From Candidatus Methanovirga meridionalis (GTDB taxonomy: Archaea; Methanobacteriota; Methanobacteria; Methanobacteriales; Methanobacteriaceae), in contig JAITPS010000045.1 in the NCBI GenBank assembly GCA_031289325.1, forward strand, positions 1-5,407: DNA of 5,407 bases, given 5' to 3'. This document shows positions 5,179-5,407 of the stretch, piece by piece. The first letter of the stretch is position 1. Each line of letters starts with the position of its first letter. The notes below the pieces were generated by a model that was not told where the DNA came from, ran no database searches, and was given only the letters and a program-made list of their open reading frames with translations. The translations under genes and the position numbers were made by a program.

Positions 5179-5223
5179 TTATTTAATTTTAAATATTTAT
5201 TAAGTTATTTAATTTTAAATATT
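5179..5223. repeat. 19-bp direct repeat at 26-bp spacing
   Basis: TTATTTAATTTTAAATATT occurs at 5179-5197 and 5205-5223. It is non-coding. Confidence 0.85.
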
Positions 5224-5290
5224 ACTCCATGAAAATCCATAAATTTAAATTTAAAATAATATAATATATTTTAAATTAATATCTTTTAAT

Positions 5291-5407
5291 AATATTTATT
5301 TTTAAGAAATTTAATATTTATTTTTAAGAAATTTAATATTTATTTTTAAGAAATTTAATATTTATTTTTAAGAAATTTAATATTTATTTTTAAGAAATTT
5401 AATATTT
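5291..5407. repeat. 22-bp tandem repeat, 5.3 copies, continuing past the right edge
   Basis: Five perfect 22-base copies beginning AATATTTATTTTTAAG start at 5291, 5313, 5335, 5357 and 5379. A partial copy (5401-5407) is cut by the window edge, so the true copy number is unknown. There are no spacers and no coding potential. Confidence 0.95.

Larger units (their letters stand above)
4706..5407. other. non-coding AT-rich region upstream of rpl37Ae
   Basis: No gene is seen on either strand in this 702-nt stretch. The first 90 nt contain the promoter candidate and palindrome. From 4795 to 5060 there is a compound tandem repeat, at 5179-5223 a 26-bp-spaced repeat, and from 5291 to the right edge a 22-bp tandem repeat. 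The rest is nearly pure A and T. Confidence 0.7.

Overview
This window looks like a piece of chromosome from a very AT-rich methanogenic archaeon, most likely of the Methanobacteriales (a Methanobrevibacter- or Methanosphaera-like organism). The reasons are a set of archaeal-only housekeeping genes in an archaeal order (ribosomal protein L37Ae, RNA polymerase subunit P, a Brix-domain protein, Pcc1, prefoldin beta, a DUF3194 protein), Shine-Dalgarno sites of the GGTGAT/GGAGGT type, and extremely low GC. The genus cannot be fixed from the sequence alone.

Layout, left to right. Positions 1-297 hold the C-terminal end of an IS1182-like transposase that runs off the left edge. Positions 298-783 are non-coding, with a GC-rich hairpin (508-532) and a TC microsatellite (614-634). 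Positions 784-1478 hold a decayed IS5-type transposase, readable only by switching frame about five times. From 1589 to 4693 everything is on the minus strand. In transcription order the genes are rpl37Ae (4693-4424), rpoP (4422-4291, TTG start), Brix protein (4208-3726), pcc1 (3654-3382), a 1.09-kb AT-rich gap full of short tandem repeats, prefoldin beta (2291-1941) and DUF3194 (1879-1589). Positions 4706-5407, upstream of rpl37Ae, are non-coding: a probable promoter, an 8-bp palindrome and several tandem-repeat arrays.

The genes serve information processing: a 50S ribosomal protein, a small RNA polymerase subunit, a predicted rRNA-processing factor, a subunit of the KEOPS tRNA-modification complex and a subunit of the prefoldin chaperone. 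In many archaea such genes form the downstream end of the exosome-proteasome superoperon. Here the cluster is cut by AT-rich repeat DNA both in front of rpl37Ae and between pcc1 and prefoldin beta, so prefoldin beta and DUF3194 probably need their own promoter.

I found no defence system, CRISPR array, RNA gene or clearly new protein system. The points most worth a second look are the many tandem repeats with periods of 20-23 bp (about two helical turns), a three-copy perfect 46-bp higher-order repeat upstream of rpl37Ae, the repeat that sits in the presumed prefoldin promoter/leader, and the TTG-started rpoP.
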